DNA from: Nannochloris sp. 'desiccata'
Taxonomy: Eukaryota > Chlorophyta > Trebouxiophyceae > Chlorellales > Chlorellaceae
Assembly (NCBI GenBank): GCA_019044685.2
Contig: JAGTXX020000009.1
Span: 496,001-560,000, forward strand
DNA: 64,000 nucleotides
Direction: 5' to 3'
The notes beneath the pieces are model-generated. The model searched no databases. It was not told where the DNA came from and saw nothing but the letters and a program-made list of their open reading frames with translations. Numbering within the stretch: position 1 is the first letter of the stretch; each line of letters begins with the position of its first letter. The translations under genes were made by a program, and so were the position numbers. Below, piece by piece: positions 21,205 to 31,279 of the stretch.

Positions 21205-23683
21205 TTACCTCCTATAGAATTCACGCTTGTAATTGAAATACAAATGCAATATCCCGCGTTCAAACACACATTTGAACCCTCTTTTCGGATTCAATTCCCA
21301 ATTTTTATTCACAATCCTAAATGCAATATCTTCATAAGGCGGTCCCGCAGAAAATCGTACTATGCACGTGCTACCGTCATCTGATTCCGGATCTTCTTCG
21401 ACTTTATAACTAGGGGCTTTACCTGGATCGATTAAATCTGGGTAAAAGATATTAAATTTATACCCTTGAACTGTTTTGGGAGGTGGGTTGTCTCCATCGT
21501 AGTGAGTCTTATTATATTTATTCCAATCATAGCCTGTATGAACTCTATTGAAATATTTAGGCTTTCTAGGTCGATATTTCTCATGCCACCAGTACACTTG
21601 ACTATGTACGGCAACTTCGCCGCCGAATGGAACGTCGCCAGATTCGATAAGGTCACCCATAGCACGTGCTGCGGCGGCACGGAACTGGGCTTCTTCTGGA
21701 CCCGCTGCTGCTGCAGAAGAGGTAGAAGGGCCAGATTCTACTAGATTTTTAATAAGAGGATTACTGGCGCCTAATAAAGGTCCCGCAGCACGCGGATTCG
21801 CCACCATTTGACGGTATAGCCTGTCAGCATCGACAGAAACAGAAACAGCAGCACTGGCAGCAGCTGCTGCGGCAGCTTCTCTGAATCGTTGGCTTTCCCG
21901 CACTTTTACTTGAGCACGAAGGACAGCTAAAAGCTTAGAATCCTCTTCTTCGGGTACCACGTCGTGTCCCACGACGTGCTCTGGTGCTAAGGGACGCGGT
22001 GAGTAATCACGGCCATCACCCGACTCCATCACAGACAGCCGGCCTTCTTCATCAAGGTCTTCCCAAGATCCTGGTTCGCCACGCCTCATTGCATCATCTT
22101 GTAGAGGAGAAGGCTTGTCAACTTCAGGACAGGGAGGTGCTCCTGCTGCTGCTGCGGTGCTGGGAAGACGGATATCGACAGCAGCAAGCGCCTCGAGCTC
22201 AGCGTCCTCAGCAGCAGCTATTGCAAGTTTCATCTTTTCGTCCTGTTCCTTTTCTTCGTCCTCATCTTCTGGAAGGTCTATTTCTTCTGCATTATCACCT
22301 GCAGCAGCCACAGTTTCAGCAGCAAGTCTCACTTCTTCTTCTCTAACTTTCTTTTCAGCAGCTTCCCGCTCAACTTCCTCTGCTTCTACTTCTGCAGCAA
22401 GACGATCAGCTTCCGCACGTGCTTGAGCCATCCTTTCTTTTCCACCAACCAGTGCTTTCGGTACACCACCCTCACCACTAGCAGCAGCACCCTTCAATGC
22501 CTTATCTAACTGCCTCTCCATCACACCATGATGGAACTCTCGAAGTACCGCTCTTGCTTTATAGATCTCCAACCTTTTCAACACCGCTGCCCAGTATTCT
22601 GGATCTGCTGCTTCACCGGAATCAAGCTGTTCATGTATCCCACCTTCCAACGTAGCTAACTCACCCAGACTTTTACCAGCAAGCATCACAGCAACATCTG
22701 CATCGAGGCTTTCATGCCATCCTGGCTCTCTAACTAAATATTTAGCTGGAACTGGTAAGCCACGGACTTTGGCACGGTCTAATTCATCTTGTTTGACAGC
22801 TGCAGAGAGCTCAAAATCAGCTACGATAGCTAACGCGCGCCAAAACGACGCGTGGGAGGTATCTCTTGAATCCAGCTCAGCGTATGTAGTCACATCGCTT
22901 TTTAAATCTTTAAGCTGCCAAACGTTGAGACTGGCGACAATCGCACCAGGATCTTGCTCTTCAGGATCAAATCCATCTAGCAAAAACAAATTATTCGTGA
23001 GGAGATCGATTGCTTTTGGTCGTCCTGCTTCTAATCGTTGCCTCGCTCGGACTTTCGCTTGTTCCAAATGAAACTCTTCTTCTTTTCTTTCTAAATCTAC
23101 AGCTTCAGCCATAGCACGTTCCCTTTGGATCATTTCAAGCTCTTCTTGCATGGCATTACGCTCTGCTTCTCGCTGCTCACGTCGCTTTTGTACCTTTTCA
23201 ATTTCTTCAAGCCGGTACGCTTGCTTTTGTTGCTCTGCTTTTGCTGTAAGCTCCCGCACGTCTGTGCCTTCTACAAGCTGTCTTTCAATTTTCTTGCCCC
23301 ATACAAAGCGATCACTCACGAGATTGGCGTCTCCAAACGGGTTGTCCTCGTCTGTGTAACCGAAACCACCGAGTCCGCCATGTTTTTTCAAATGCCGCTC
23401 CACTTTTTTGGCCTGCAAAAGAAGAAGAGAGAATTGTCAGTGGAATATAACAAATTATAAATCAGATACATAACATACTATGGAGAGAAAGTTCAGAGTA
23501 GAACAAGGTAAACAAAAGAATTCTTAAGCATACCATTTTGGAAGCCTCTCGACGGCGACGGTCTTCTTCATCGCTGCTATCATCTGAAGAGGAAGAGTAG
23601 CGCCCACGCTTTCTGCTTCTACTCTTCTCTTTCCGGTCTTTTTTACTCTTCTTTTCCTTGCGTTCTTTCCTGTCTTTGCCCAT
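21205..23683 (-). CDS. CACTIN: Cactin, spliceosome-associated protein
   Basis: Two exons, 23683-23534 and 23412-21205, phase 0, 785 aa. Exon 1 encodes a Lys/Arg/Ser-rich start (KDRKEKSRSRKRGRYSSSS), then AKKVERHLKKHGG and FGYTDEDNPFGDANL, the cactin N-terminal motif. The C-terminal 130 residues form the cactin_C domain: KPKYFNRVHTGYDWNKYNKT, FNIFYPDLIDPGKAPSY, FSAGPPYEDIAFRIVNK and RGILHLYFNYKREFYRR at the very end. The middle is a charged coiled-coil region. Family knowledge: cactin acts in pre-mRNA splicing and is found across eukaryotes. Length is in the usual range. The Ala-rich acidic insert in the middle is poorly conserved in appearance. Confidence 0.93.
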
Positions 23684-23951
23684 TTAAACAGCTCTTAATC
23701 AAACAAATTTAATAAATAGAACTGATCAGATACATACGCGCTAATTAGGCGAGCCTATGTGCTGCAGCGTATTACGCATCAATTGCAAAATTTATTTCAT
23801 ATGTTCAAAACATGCGGAACTGCCTCTCTATACTCGTAATAATTATTTCAACTTTTGACGCTTTCCTCGGCGGCCAAAGCGCCCTCCTTAATTCCCACAA
23901 GTGCTCATTTTTCGATTCTTTAGTCTAATGATTTTATGTTTACAATCTTTT

Positions 23952-25415
23952 TTATGCAATGCCATCTTCAAAGAATGAATCCCAATCTGTAGGTTTTCCT
24001 TCTTTATCAAGTAAACCCAAACGTTTCAACCTCCGCTCACCATAATATTCCAAATCTTTTAATTTCTCCATCCTACTTTCAAACAATTTCAATGTAGCTT
24101 CCAAGGCTTCTTTTTCTCCCAATCGTACCGCTACAGCAGCTGCTGCTCTGCTTCCTGGGGCTGCTGCTCCTAAAGCTGTTAAATCCTCTTCAATGCTTGT
24201 TGGGTAGGCACCCAAAACAGCAATACATCCATCTACAATGGATCTGCAGACCGCATCTTCATTCTCTTCACTCACAGGCTGTTGCATGTGCTCCCAAACT
24301 TCATTTCTAAATATAGCTTCAAGTAAGAAAGCATCGCCACCTTGAATATTAACTAAGCGGAGGGTCGGTAACAAGGACTCGGGGGCACCTCCGGCAGCAC
24401 GGACAACAAATTCGTTAGCTTGTTGTAAGCCATTTAATTCCAAAATATCAATTTTATCATCAAAGAAACGATCCTCTTCTGGTAATGTGATGGTCAACGC
24501 AAAAGACCCGTCAGCAGTACTAACGTCAGTCACCCCATAATCTAATAAAATCTGTCCTTCTGTGCGAGTGGGGCCATAATCCATGGCAACGGGCGCACCG
24601 GCAGTGAGAGCGCGTTCAGCTTCAATAGCTAAAACCCGCCCGCGACCGAATAAACCTGCGTTTTTGACAGCCCAGTTGATGGACGCAGCACCGCCACGAG
24701 CGTGTTGTGTTAAATCAGCCAAGGGCACTAAAGCGACGTCTTCCCCGTCTAAAGGAGCATGACTTCTAGCGCGTACAGTACATGCTGCCCACAGGAAGGC
24801 ATCCCAAGTAAAGGTGGCTTCAGGGAAAATTTTAGGATGAGCAGCAAAGATTGTTTTTAAATTTTGGTATTCTTGTTGGAAAAATGCACGATAGCCTTCA
24901 ATTGAGGATAATAGCTGGGTCCCACGAAGTTCTTCTAGATCTTCGTCGGTCCAGCCTACAGGAGAGGTCACTTCAATAGGCAAGGTATCAATATAGGCCT
25001 TCCACTGGGAATTGGGGATTGATCGTTCATATATTAAAAGTAAAGCTACAGCAAGCCAAGGACTCAAGTCTGTTACAAAGGGTCCAAGAGGGGATAATTC
25101 TGCGGTGGCCTTGGTAATCCAGAGAGACTCAGGAATGGATGCTGCAGTCTCTCCTTTAGCTACAGGGCGAGAAGTGACAAGACCGCCAGAGGGGCTGACC
25201 TCAACCCCAGTGCGATCCATATCCACTCCCTGTGTACTCAGCCAGCTCATCATATCTGAATTTAAGGAAGTAGGTGCTGCTTGAACGCGGATTTGGCGAG
25301 AGTTGAGCCGAACTTGACGCAAAACTATGTGTGGGTGAAGTGATGATCGATGCAAGCTTGGCGTGTCCAAGCCTTGACGGGACAAACCCATCGCTTGCTT
25401 TTTCGCAAGCATCAT
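23952..25415 (-). CDS. SET-domain protein, Rubisco large subunit methyltransferase (LSMT)-like
   Basis: Single exon of 487 aa from the ATG at 25415. The preceding 22 codons remain open but lack ATG. The N-terminus (LAKKQAMGLSRQG...RLNSRQIRVQAAP) looks like a plastid transit peptide. The split SET domain follows: GVEVSPSGGLVTSRPVAKGE, SIPESLWITK, then WAACTVRARSHAP, LVPLADLTQHARGGAASINW, and AMDYGPTRTEGQILLDYGVTD with the SET tyrosine region. The C-terminal part is the Rubisco LSMT substrate-binding region (RLVNIQGGDAFLLEAIFRNE). Family knowledge: these enzymes methylate lysines of Rubisco large subunit or fructose-bisphosphate aldolase. The canonical D-x-x-N-H is changed here (DLTQHARG), so activity should not be assumed. 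Confidence 0.85.
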   Translation of the reverse strand: MMLAKKQAMGLSRQGLDTPSLHRSSLHPHIVLRQVRLNSRQIRVQAAPTSLNSDMMSWLSTQGVDMDRTGVEVSPSGGLVTSRPVAKGETAASIPESLWITKATAELSPLGPFVTDLSPWLAVALLLIYERSIPNSQWKAYIDTLPIEVTSPVGWTDEDLEELRGTQLLSSIEGYRAFFQQEYQNLKTIFAAHPKIFPEATFTWDAFLWAACTVRARSHAPLDGEDVALVPLADLTQHARGGAASINWAVKNAGLFGRGRVLAIEAERALTAGAPVAMDYGPTRTEGQILLDYGVTDVSTADGSFALTITLPEEDRFFDDKIDILELNGLQQANEFVVRAAGGAPESLLPTLRLVNIQGGDAFLLEAIFRNEVWEHMQQPVSEENEDAVCRSIVDGCIAVLGAYPTSIEEDLTALGAAAPGSRAAAAVAVRLGEKEALEATLKLFESRMEKLKDLEYYGERRLKRLGLLDKEGKPTDWDSFFEDGIA

Positions 25416-25684
25416 GGTTGATATGATATGCAGAAATTTGTCAATGTTGAATGTGGTGCAAATTGAGGGATTTAACTTCAATTTTTAGAACACCAACTGC
25501 GCTTTAGAATAAAACGAGGTGGTAAACAAAGGAGGCTGGGAGGTAGGACATTCTAAAAGCCTTTCCTAGCATGTTTCCATCAGTGCCAGCTCCGGTATCT
25601 GTCAAATATCTTGGGCTCTGCCTCTAGATTTTTAGTATGATTTTACACATTTGAATTCCTTTTCGATCACTTGTTGCCAGTGTT

Positions 25685-27348
25685 ATGGCTTCGCACACTG
25701 CAACCCGTGCCCTCTCTGGCATCGAAGGGTATCGCAGGTTGGCACGTTTATTAGTGCGAGCCTTTTACAGTGGTGAAGCACCTCCACCTGATCTCGAGCC
25801 TGTCGATAATGGAGGGGAGGCATCTGCTCCTGCAGCAAACAAGTCAAGACTGCCCAAAGTACGTATATAACCGCTTTGAAAACTCGATCACATAATTAAC
25901 TTCTAGTTGCCAGCTTGTATTCTCATGCAAACTCGCTCTTTTATGAATTTCAACACTCAATACCTCATTTCCTCGTCCCCCGTTCCCCCGCCTTATATTT
26001 TCTCCCTTTCTCTTCCTCTAGCATTCTATGAAAGGTCTCGCCATCCTTTTAATAGACTATCTAGCGTCCCCCAAAGTTGATGGATACGCAGATGAAGTAA
26101 CAATCGCCTCAGATCTACGTTTATCACAAAAAAAACGTCCGCAAAGCCTTGAGATATCTCGAAACCGAGCGCTTGGTTGCAGCAGAAACAGTGAAGTTTG
26201 CTTTTAAACGCCGCAACGCTGAAGAGATTGACGATCCAGAGGTAGAAGAACGTAAAAGACGTGAAACTCATGTATTTTGGTGCTTAGATTACCCTCGATT
26301 AGTGGATTCTTTTCGCCTTCGGTTGCACAGAGTACGCAGCGTTTTGAAGAAACAAATTGAAGGAGCCGATGCAGTGCAGCAATATATTTGTCCTCGTTGT
26401 GGGGCGAAGTTCTCTAGTCTAGACGCTATTTCACTACTAGACCCCATGACGGGTATTTTCCGTTGCGAAGAATGCAAGGGGGAGCTCGTAGAGCATTTAG
26501 AAGGTCCCTCACAAGGAGGGAGTGGGTCCACAGCCGGGACAGCGGGAGGTGCAGCGTCCCGCCGAGAACGCCAATCTTTCTTTAAAGATTTGTCATCTAG
26601 AGTAGAACTTCAGCTGAAAAGTCTTGTAGAGCAACTAGAAAAAGTACGGGATGTGTCCCCACCTGATTACGGCCCTTTGCAAGACTGGTATGAAGTACGA
26701 AGAGAGGAAGCAGCAAAGCGGGCAAAGCGTCTGGAAGCAGCAAGAAGGAAAGTAGCGGAAGCTGGTGGAGCTGCCGCTGCAGAGTTGACTGATGAGCAGT
26801 TATTAGAATGGGCGGAACGTGCAGAAGTCGTGGTGGCTTTACCAGGGCAGGAAATACAAGGTGGGGCTGCCGTTGCCGCCGCTGCTGAGCCAGGAAAAGA
26901 GCTCCCAGCTTGGTTCAGAATGGTAGACGACGCTGGAGGCGCTTCAGTTAATGCTGGGGCTGGTGGTGGTCAAGGGGAAGAAGTAGCTGGTGGTGCAAAT
27001 GGAGCAGGAGAAGGTTCTGAAGAGCAGCGAAGGCGATTAGAGCAACAGTATTTGGAGCAATATTTAGCACAAGTGCGGCAAGCTCAAGCCGCTATGGCTT
27101 CTGGAGCTGCTGCTGCTGCTGGTGGTGGTGCTGATGGTCATGGTGTCATTGGAGTTGATGAGAAGGAAATTAAGAGATTTAAAGTTGAGGGAGGAGGAAT
27201 GAAAGCGGAAGAAAGAGGAGAGGCAGTCAAGCAAGAACCTGGCGGTGGTGGTGGTGGCGGTGAGGCTACGACAAAAGAGGAACGAGGTGAAGAAGAGATA
27301 GCTTGGGAAGATGCTGGAGATGAAGGAGTGGATTGGGAGGATGCTTAG
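25685..27348 (+). CDS. TFIIE-alpha: TFIIE alpha subunit (general transcription factor), frame broken in an A8 tract
   Basis: Exons 25685-25858 and 26022-27348. The N-terminus has the winged-helix domain (GYRRLARLLVRAFYSGE, HSMKGLAILLIDYLASPK). The zinc ribbon is clear: CPRCGAKFSSLDAISLLDP followed by GIFRCEECKGEL (C-x2-C...C-x2-C). A charged helical region and an acidic end (EEEIAWEDAGDEGVDWEDA) follow, as in TFIIE alpha. The frame changes at 26128-26135: upstream reads DLRLSQKK, downstream reads VRKALRYLETERLVAAE in the next frame. Exon 2 is 1327 bp, one base more than a multiple of three, so one surplus base explains it. A sequencing error is the simplest reading. Expected product is about 499 aa. 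Family knowledge: it recruits and regulates TFIIH at Pol II promoters. Confidence 0.87.
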
Positions 27349-27780
27349 TATAGTATATCTTCTCTATATTAAATTATATGCTTTTTTCAGAAAAAGAAAA
27401 TTTCGAAAGGGAGGGTGGATCTTTTGTTCGCAGTTGGCTGCAGCTTTTTTATTTGACGACTGCATTTATGCTTTGCAGCATTTGACTCTAAATAAGGTAA
27501 ATATAGGGTAACAAATTTCCTTTGAACGAATAGCATGTGAGAAATGGAAGCCGGAATTATTGTGTCTGATATGTTCAGCAGAGGGCGTCACTCAAAGTGG
27601 GCGCCTCGAAGTAAATCAATAGTGAAGACATTTAAAACATGTCAACCCTTGGCCTGGACGCTCTAAATCATAAACTTTCCTCCGATATTATATTTGTAGT
27701 ACATTGGTGACTTCTCAGGCCAACTTCCAAGGCAGTTTTCGTCCAACTTGGTTCGAATCGGATTACTAACATTACTAGAA
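27349..27780. other. Gap between TFIIE-alpha and SDH anchor gene
   Basis: 432 bp, AT-rich. It should hold the TFIIE-alpha 3' UTR and the SDH promoter or an upstream SDH exon. The frame of the SDH exon stays open back to 27700 without ATG, passing LPRQFSSNLVRIGLL, which resembles a mitochondrial presequence. A small 5' exon is therefore possible but not located. Confidence 0.35.
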
Positions 27781-28386
27781 ATGAATAAGGTTCTATACGC
27801 CGACGCTGCTGGAACAGCCATCCAAAGGTACTACGGGAAAAGCCATATCGCGTTAGCAGGGTTGATCCCTGCCACGCTGTTATCTCCTTCTGACAGCATT
27901 CCAGCAAAAATAGCAGACGTGGGCATTGCCGCTATCGTCCCATTCCATGCCCACGTAGGACTTAATGTTGGTGAGTGTTACGATCAACATAGGTGTAGTG
28001 TGCTGCAATGGGGTTGATGCAATCCTCTTTGGCAATAGATGTGAAATGTTGTTCCCGTCCAACGTGCGTGAACTCTTACCCTAACTGTTTACTCCTCTTC
28101 TTCCTCTATCTGTAGTTGTTGCTGACTATGTACCTAAAATGATGCAAGTTCCAGCCCGTATTGGAGTACTTGGATTATCTAGCGCCATGTTTCTCGGTTT
28201 AATGAAGCTTAGTCTTGGAGGGCCTGGCATTGGCGGTGAGTTTATTTAGATAAGAGTTATTTTTTTTTAAGGCAGTTTTGACTTTACATTCTAGAGCCGA
28301 GTTCTGAGTCAATGTGGATTATTGTGTGTGCAGGAGCGCTCAAGGAAATCTGGAAGAGTCCCGCAGAAGCAGCACAAAAGTCTTGA
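27781..28386 (+). CDS. SDH4: Succinate dehydrogenase membrane anchor subunit (CybS/SDHD)
   Basis: Three exons, 27781-27970, 28116-28235 and 28334-28386, all GT-AG and phase-consistent, 120 aa. Three hydrophobic helices are visible. The family motif lies at the exon 1/2 junction: IVPFHAHVGLN followed by VVVADYVPKMMQ, with the His of the haem ligand region and the Asp-Tyr of the quinone site. The next helix is RIGVLGLSSAMFLGLMKL. Family knowledge: SDHD/CybS anchors complex II in the inner mitochondrial membrane with SDHC. The ATG used is the first in the open frame, but an upstream exon with a longer presequence is possible. A TGTAA lies about 90 bp past the stop. Confidence 0.82.
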
Positions 28387-28783
28387 TAAAGAAGTGACGT
28401 TTTTTGTTATGAAGATGGATAGATACATGAAAGATGATGTTCAATTTTATCAGAGAGACCAGAAAGGAAAAAGAAAAAATGTAAACAGTTGTGAGATAAC
28501 TAACCTTCCGTGAGAAAAACCCCAAAAACAAACCTCCATGCTGAATAAAGAAGGAAACGAGAAAAAGAGAAAAATGTTGAGATGTCGGCCGGGTTGGAAA
28601 TCTTAGCTCTTTTTCGTTAGAAAGATAAGACAGCTACGGCTATGGAAGCGCTAAATTTGTATTAGGGTACAAGCTACTACTGAAAGGAAAAAGACGTAAT
28701 TTTATTCAACGTGAAAGATGAGTAATTGAAAATAAACTGAAAATTTAAAAAAGAAAAGGAACAGCTGCAGGTACTTCTGTTCC
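28387..28783. other. Convergent intergenic region
   Basis: 397 bp between the SDH anchor stop and the bZIP stop, AT- and purine-rich. It holds two 3' UTRs. No other feature was recognised. Confidence 0.4.
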
Positions 28784-30483
28784 TCATGGCACTTCGATTC
28801 CTTGCTCAAGCATTGGTAACACTGCATTCACATCGATATCCTGACCTTTTTGACTAGCTACAGATTTCAAAAATAGCACTATATCTGGAAATGCAGGATA
28901 TGACAGCGCCGTTATTTTCGCTTTTTGAAATATCGACCACACCTTGCCTGCGTCTCTCATCAGATCAAGCACAGCAGTAAATTCGTTATCAGGCGTGGCT
29001 GCTACGTTTCCTGTAGCGTCAAACAGAGTACAGTACTGTCGCATCATAAGGCTCAATGTATCCACAGGCAGTGGCTCATTTGTTGGGGACAAATCAGTAT
29101 GCAAGCCTGAAGCTTGGATGAGCGACTTCACCACATCATTTCTCTTTTCTTTCAATGAAGCTACACGAGATACATACGCATTCCATAAAGAAATGAATGA
29201 TTCTCGTTGTGTCGGTGTAATTTCCATCTTTTCTGCTATGTTATTCCAATAGGACACAGGATCTGGGCCAACCTGTCCCGCTGTGCTGAAAAGTGCTTGG
29301 ACAGCTGGCAAATTATGACGAAATGCAGTGCTGAGAATGGTGACTTGTTCCTCAAATAACGGTTTTATTTGCTCCATTACTTTGGGTATGCCTGTCGTAT
29401 CCCATAAAACGCTGGCAGGTGGTCGAGTAGCACCCGTGCCACCGCCTTGAGAAAATTCTTCCTCGTAGGCATTGATTACGTGTTTTAGTTGGAGAGCGAA
29501 CGTACGCCAACCTTCGATTAATTGATGGCCCGTCATGTTACGTACGGTCGATACTAGTTCATGATAATGTGGATCTGCGGAAAAAAAAGGAAAAGAAAGA
29601 ACAAGAGATGACTTTCGATTTATATTATAAAAAAATAAAAAGCGGTTGATGATCAGCAAAAAAAGTTGCATAGATTTTCTTTATTCCTACTTTTTGCAGC
29701 TATTTCTTCTACATTCTCAGTTTCATCCAACTTTTTCCCAGCATCATACGCTTCGACAATAGACCGCAATGGGATTCCTGCATCTTTGCTCAGATCTTCA
29801 AACACGTGTTGCACTACTGGCCGAGGAAGACCGCTCCCGCTCCCCGAACCTGTAGAACATATAGTATCGCAATTTTTCATTTCTTTTATAACTCGATTGT
29901 GATTTCCAAAGCTCTCCTGTGTGTTTTTCGATGTAGAGGAAGGCTGCTTGCTTCCTTTGGCTAGAATTCCAACGGTCGCGTCTCTTAATACCAGAACTTT
30001 TTCCATAATTTCATTGGTGTGCTGAGCGACAACCTGCTCTTTTCGTGCGATTTCTAGTTCTTCTGATAATTTATTGTATGTGGCCTCCAGCTCGCCTTTT
30101 TCTCGCTTTTGTTTAGCTCTATAGCGAGCTTGAATCTCTCTGTTTTTTAATCGACGGTCGTCTACAGAGAGATTTGATTTTGCTCGACCTCTACCACGAC
30201 GACGCTTCTGAGAAGGTGGTGATGCTTCCCGAACAGGTTCGAATGCATCTGGATTGCTATCCGAGTCATGGTCGTGGCTGTCTTCCTTCGGTAATGGAAC
30301 TTCTTCTTGATCAATGATAGCTGGGGATGCACTCATTGGAGCAGCAAGAGCAGCAGTGGTAGTGAGGGCCTCGCCCGGCAGCTCTCCAATTCCTATATCA
30401 TCCAGTTTATCAAACCAAAATGCCCCATCGAAATCAGGAAGCTCCAAGCTGCCCAGGAGGGACAAGTTCGGCTCCCCCTCCAT
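28784..30483 (-). CDS. bZIP transcription factor with long C-terminal domain
   Basis: Two exons, 30483-29691 and 29574-28784 (AAAA|GTAGGA; TTCCGCAG|ATCC), 527 aa. The basic region RRLKNREIQARYRAKQKREK has the N-x7-R spacing of bZIP DNA-contact helices (about residues 110-130), and it runs into a leucine-zipper-like coil (LEATYNKLSEELEIARKE). The acidic N-terminus (EEVPLPKEDSHDHDSDSN) may activate transcription. A nuclear signal QKRRRGRGRAK precedes the basic region. The second exon encodes a helical domain of about 260 residues with ISLWNAYVSRVASLKEKRND and TLSLMMRQYCTLFD. This recalls the bZIP plus helical-domain layout of plant TGA/DOG1 factors, but I cannot confirm DOG1. The upstream region is occupied by a LINE relic from about 30531. 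Confidence 0.8.
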
Positions 30484-30530
30484 TTCGCCCTAAACCTGAG
30501 CAATTCTTCCTAAATTAGAAGCAAAATTTT

Positions 30531-31254
30531 GTTAAAGCCACGTAATTACGCCTACAACAAATACTCAAACGCCAAGAAAACTTCAAATCGAGAATTTATT
30601 AAAAACAAATTCTAAGATAGTGTACACTCCTTCAATTCAAGAAGATCTTCTTAGAAGTACCTGCTGGTACAGCGCTTCTTCCTTGAAGCCTTCAAATAAA
30701 AAGCTCTCAGTTGAACGGAATTAACTAGCCTCCCAGATATAATAATCTTTCCAAAAATTGCGAGTCAAAAAGCGACAGACGCTTCCTTCACGCCAACAAC
30801 TGCTCAAAAAGATATTATTCTTCTTGACGTCACATACACTGATAACCTCGCAGTCAAAGAACTCTTCCAGCACAAGCTGGAGCACCACAACCCTTACTTT
30901 CTTCACCTGCAATCACTTGGCTGGAGGCCAAAGCTCTACCCCACTGTCTTCACGCACTCAGGGTGCGTCACCCTCTCCCTTCGAACGTTCCTCAAAACGG
31001 ACTGCAACCTAACTGACTCAGCCGTCAACTCTTTCCTCAAGTCTATTCAAACACACACCTATAATTACAACTCTAAATTAAGCTCTACACGTTATTATCT
31101 AAAGAAACAACTCCGTACTAATCTCCTTTTGCCTACTGGGATAGGCTAACCCCTCTCTTACTCTCCTACATAGGGGTGGCGTGAAGCCGCGGTGGTGGCT
31201 TCTCACGATCCCTCAAGTTACCCTGTTGGGGTTCTTTTATTTTATTTTATTTTT
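30531..31254 (+). mobile_element. LINE relic, 3' end (C-terminal part of the RT polyprotein plus 3' tail), frameshifted
   Basis: The plus strand encodes decayed retrotransposon sequence in changing frames. From about 30531 the frame reads TPRKLQIENLLKTNSKIVYT, then LLRSTCWYSASSLKPSNKKL and stops near 30715. The main frame then covers about 30714-31149: DIILLDVTYTDNLAVKELFQ, LGWRPKLYPTVFTHSGCVTL, AVNSFLKSIQTHTYNYNSKL and a stop after LLLPTGIG. This is typical of the region after the reverse transcriptase in plant and algal non-LTR elements. A 3' UTR and a (TTTTA)3 tail near 31236-31254 follow. The copy is 5'-truncated and lies immediately upstream of the bZIP start. Whether it is the same family as the copy at 1-1203 cannot be tested, because the two parts do not overlap. 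Confidence 0.7.
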
Positions 31255-31279
31255 TAACTAATTATCTTAACTAATTATC
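31254..31279. repeat. Tandem 13-mer x2 next to LINE tail
   Basis: TTAACTAATTATC is present twice head to tail, directly after the (TTTTA)n LINE tail and touching the stop codon of the PAO-like gene. It may be part of the tail or a trace of target-site duplication. Confidence 0.6.

Noticed and set aside
22115..22426. Ser/Ala-rich plus-strand frame inside Cactin
   Set aside because: Antisense shadow of the Ala/Glu-rich coiled-coil part of Cactin.
27745..27765. tRNA-like B box (GGTTCGAATC)
   Set aside because: No A box, anticodon arm or acceptor pairing is found in the right distance upstream. The sequence lies in the open frame before the SDH anchor ATG.
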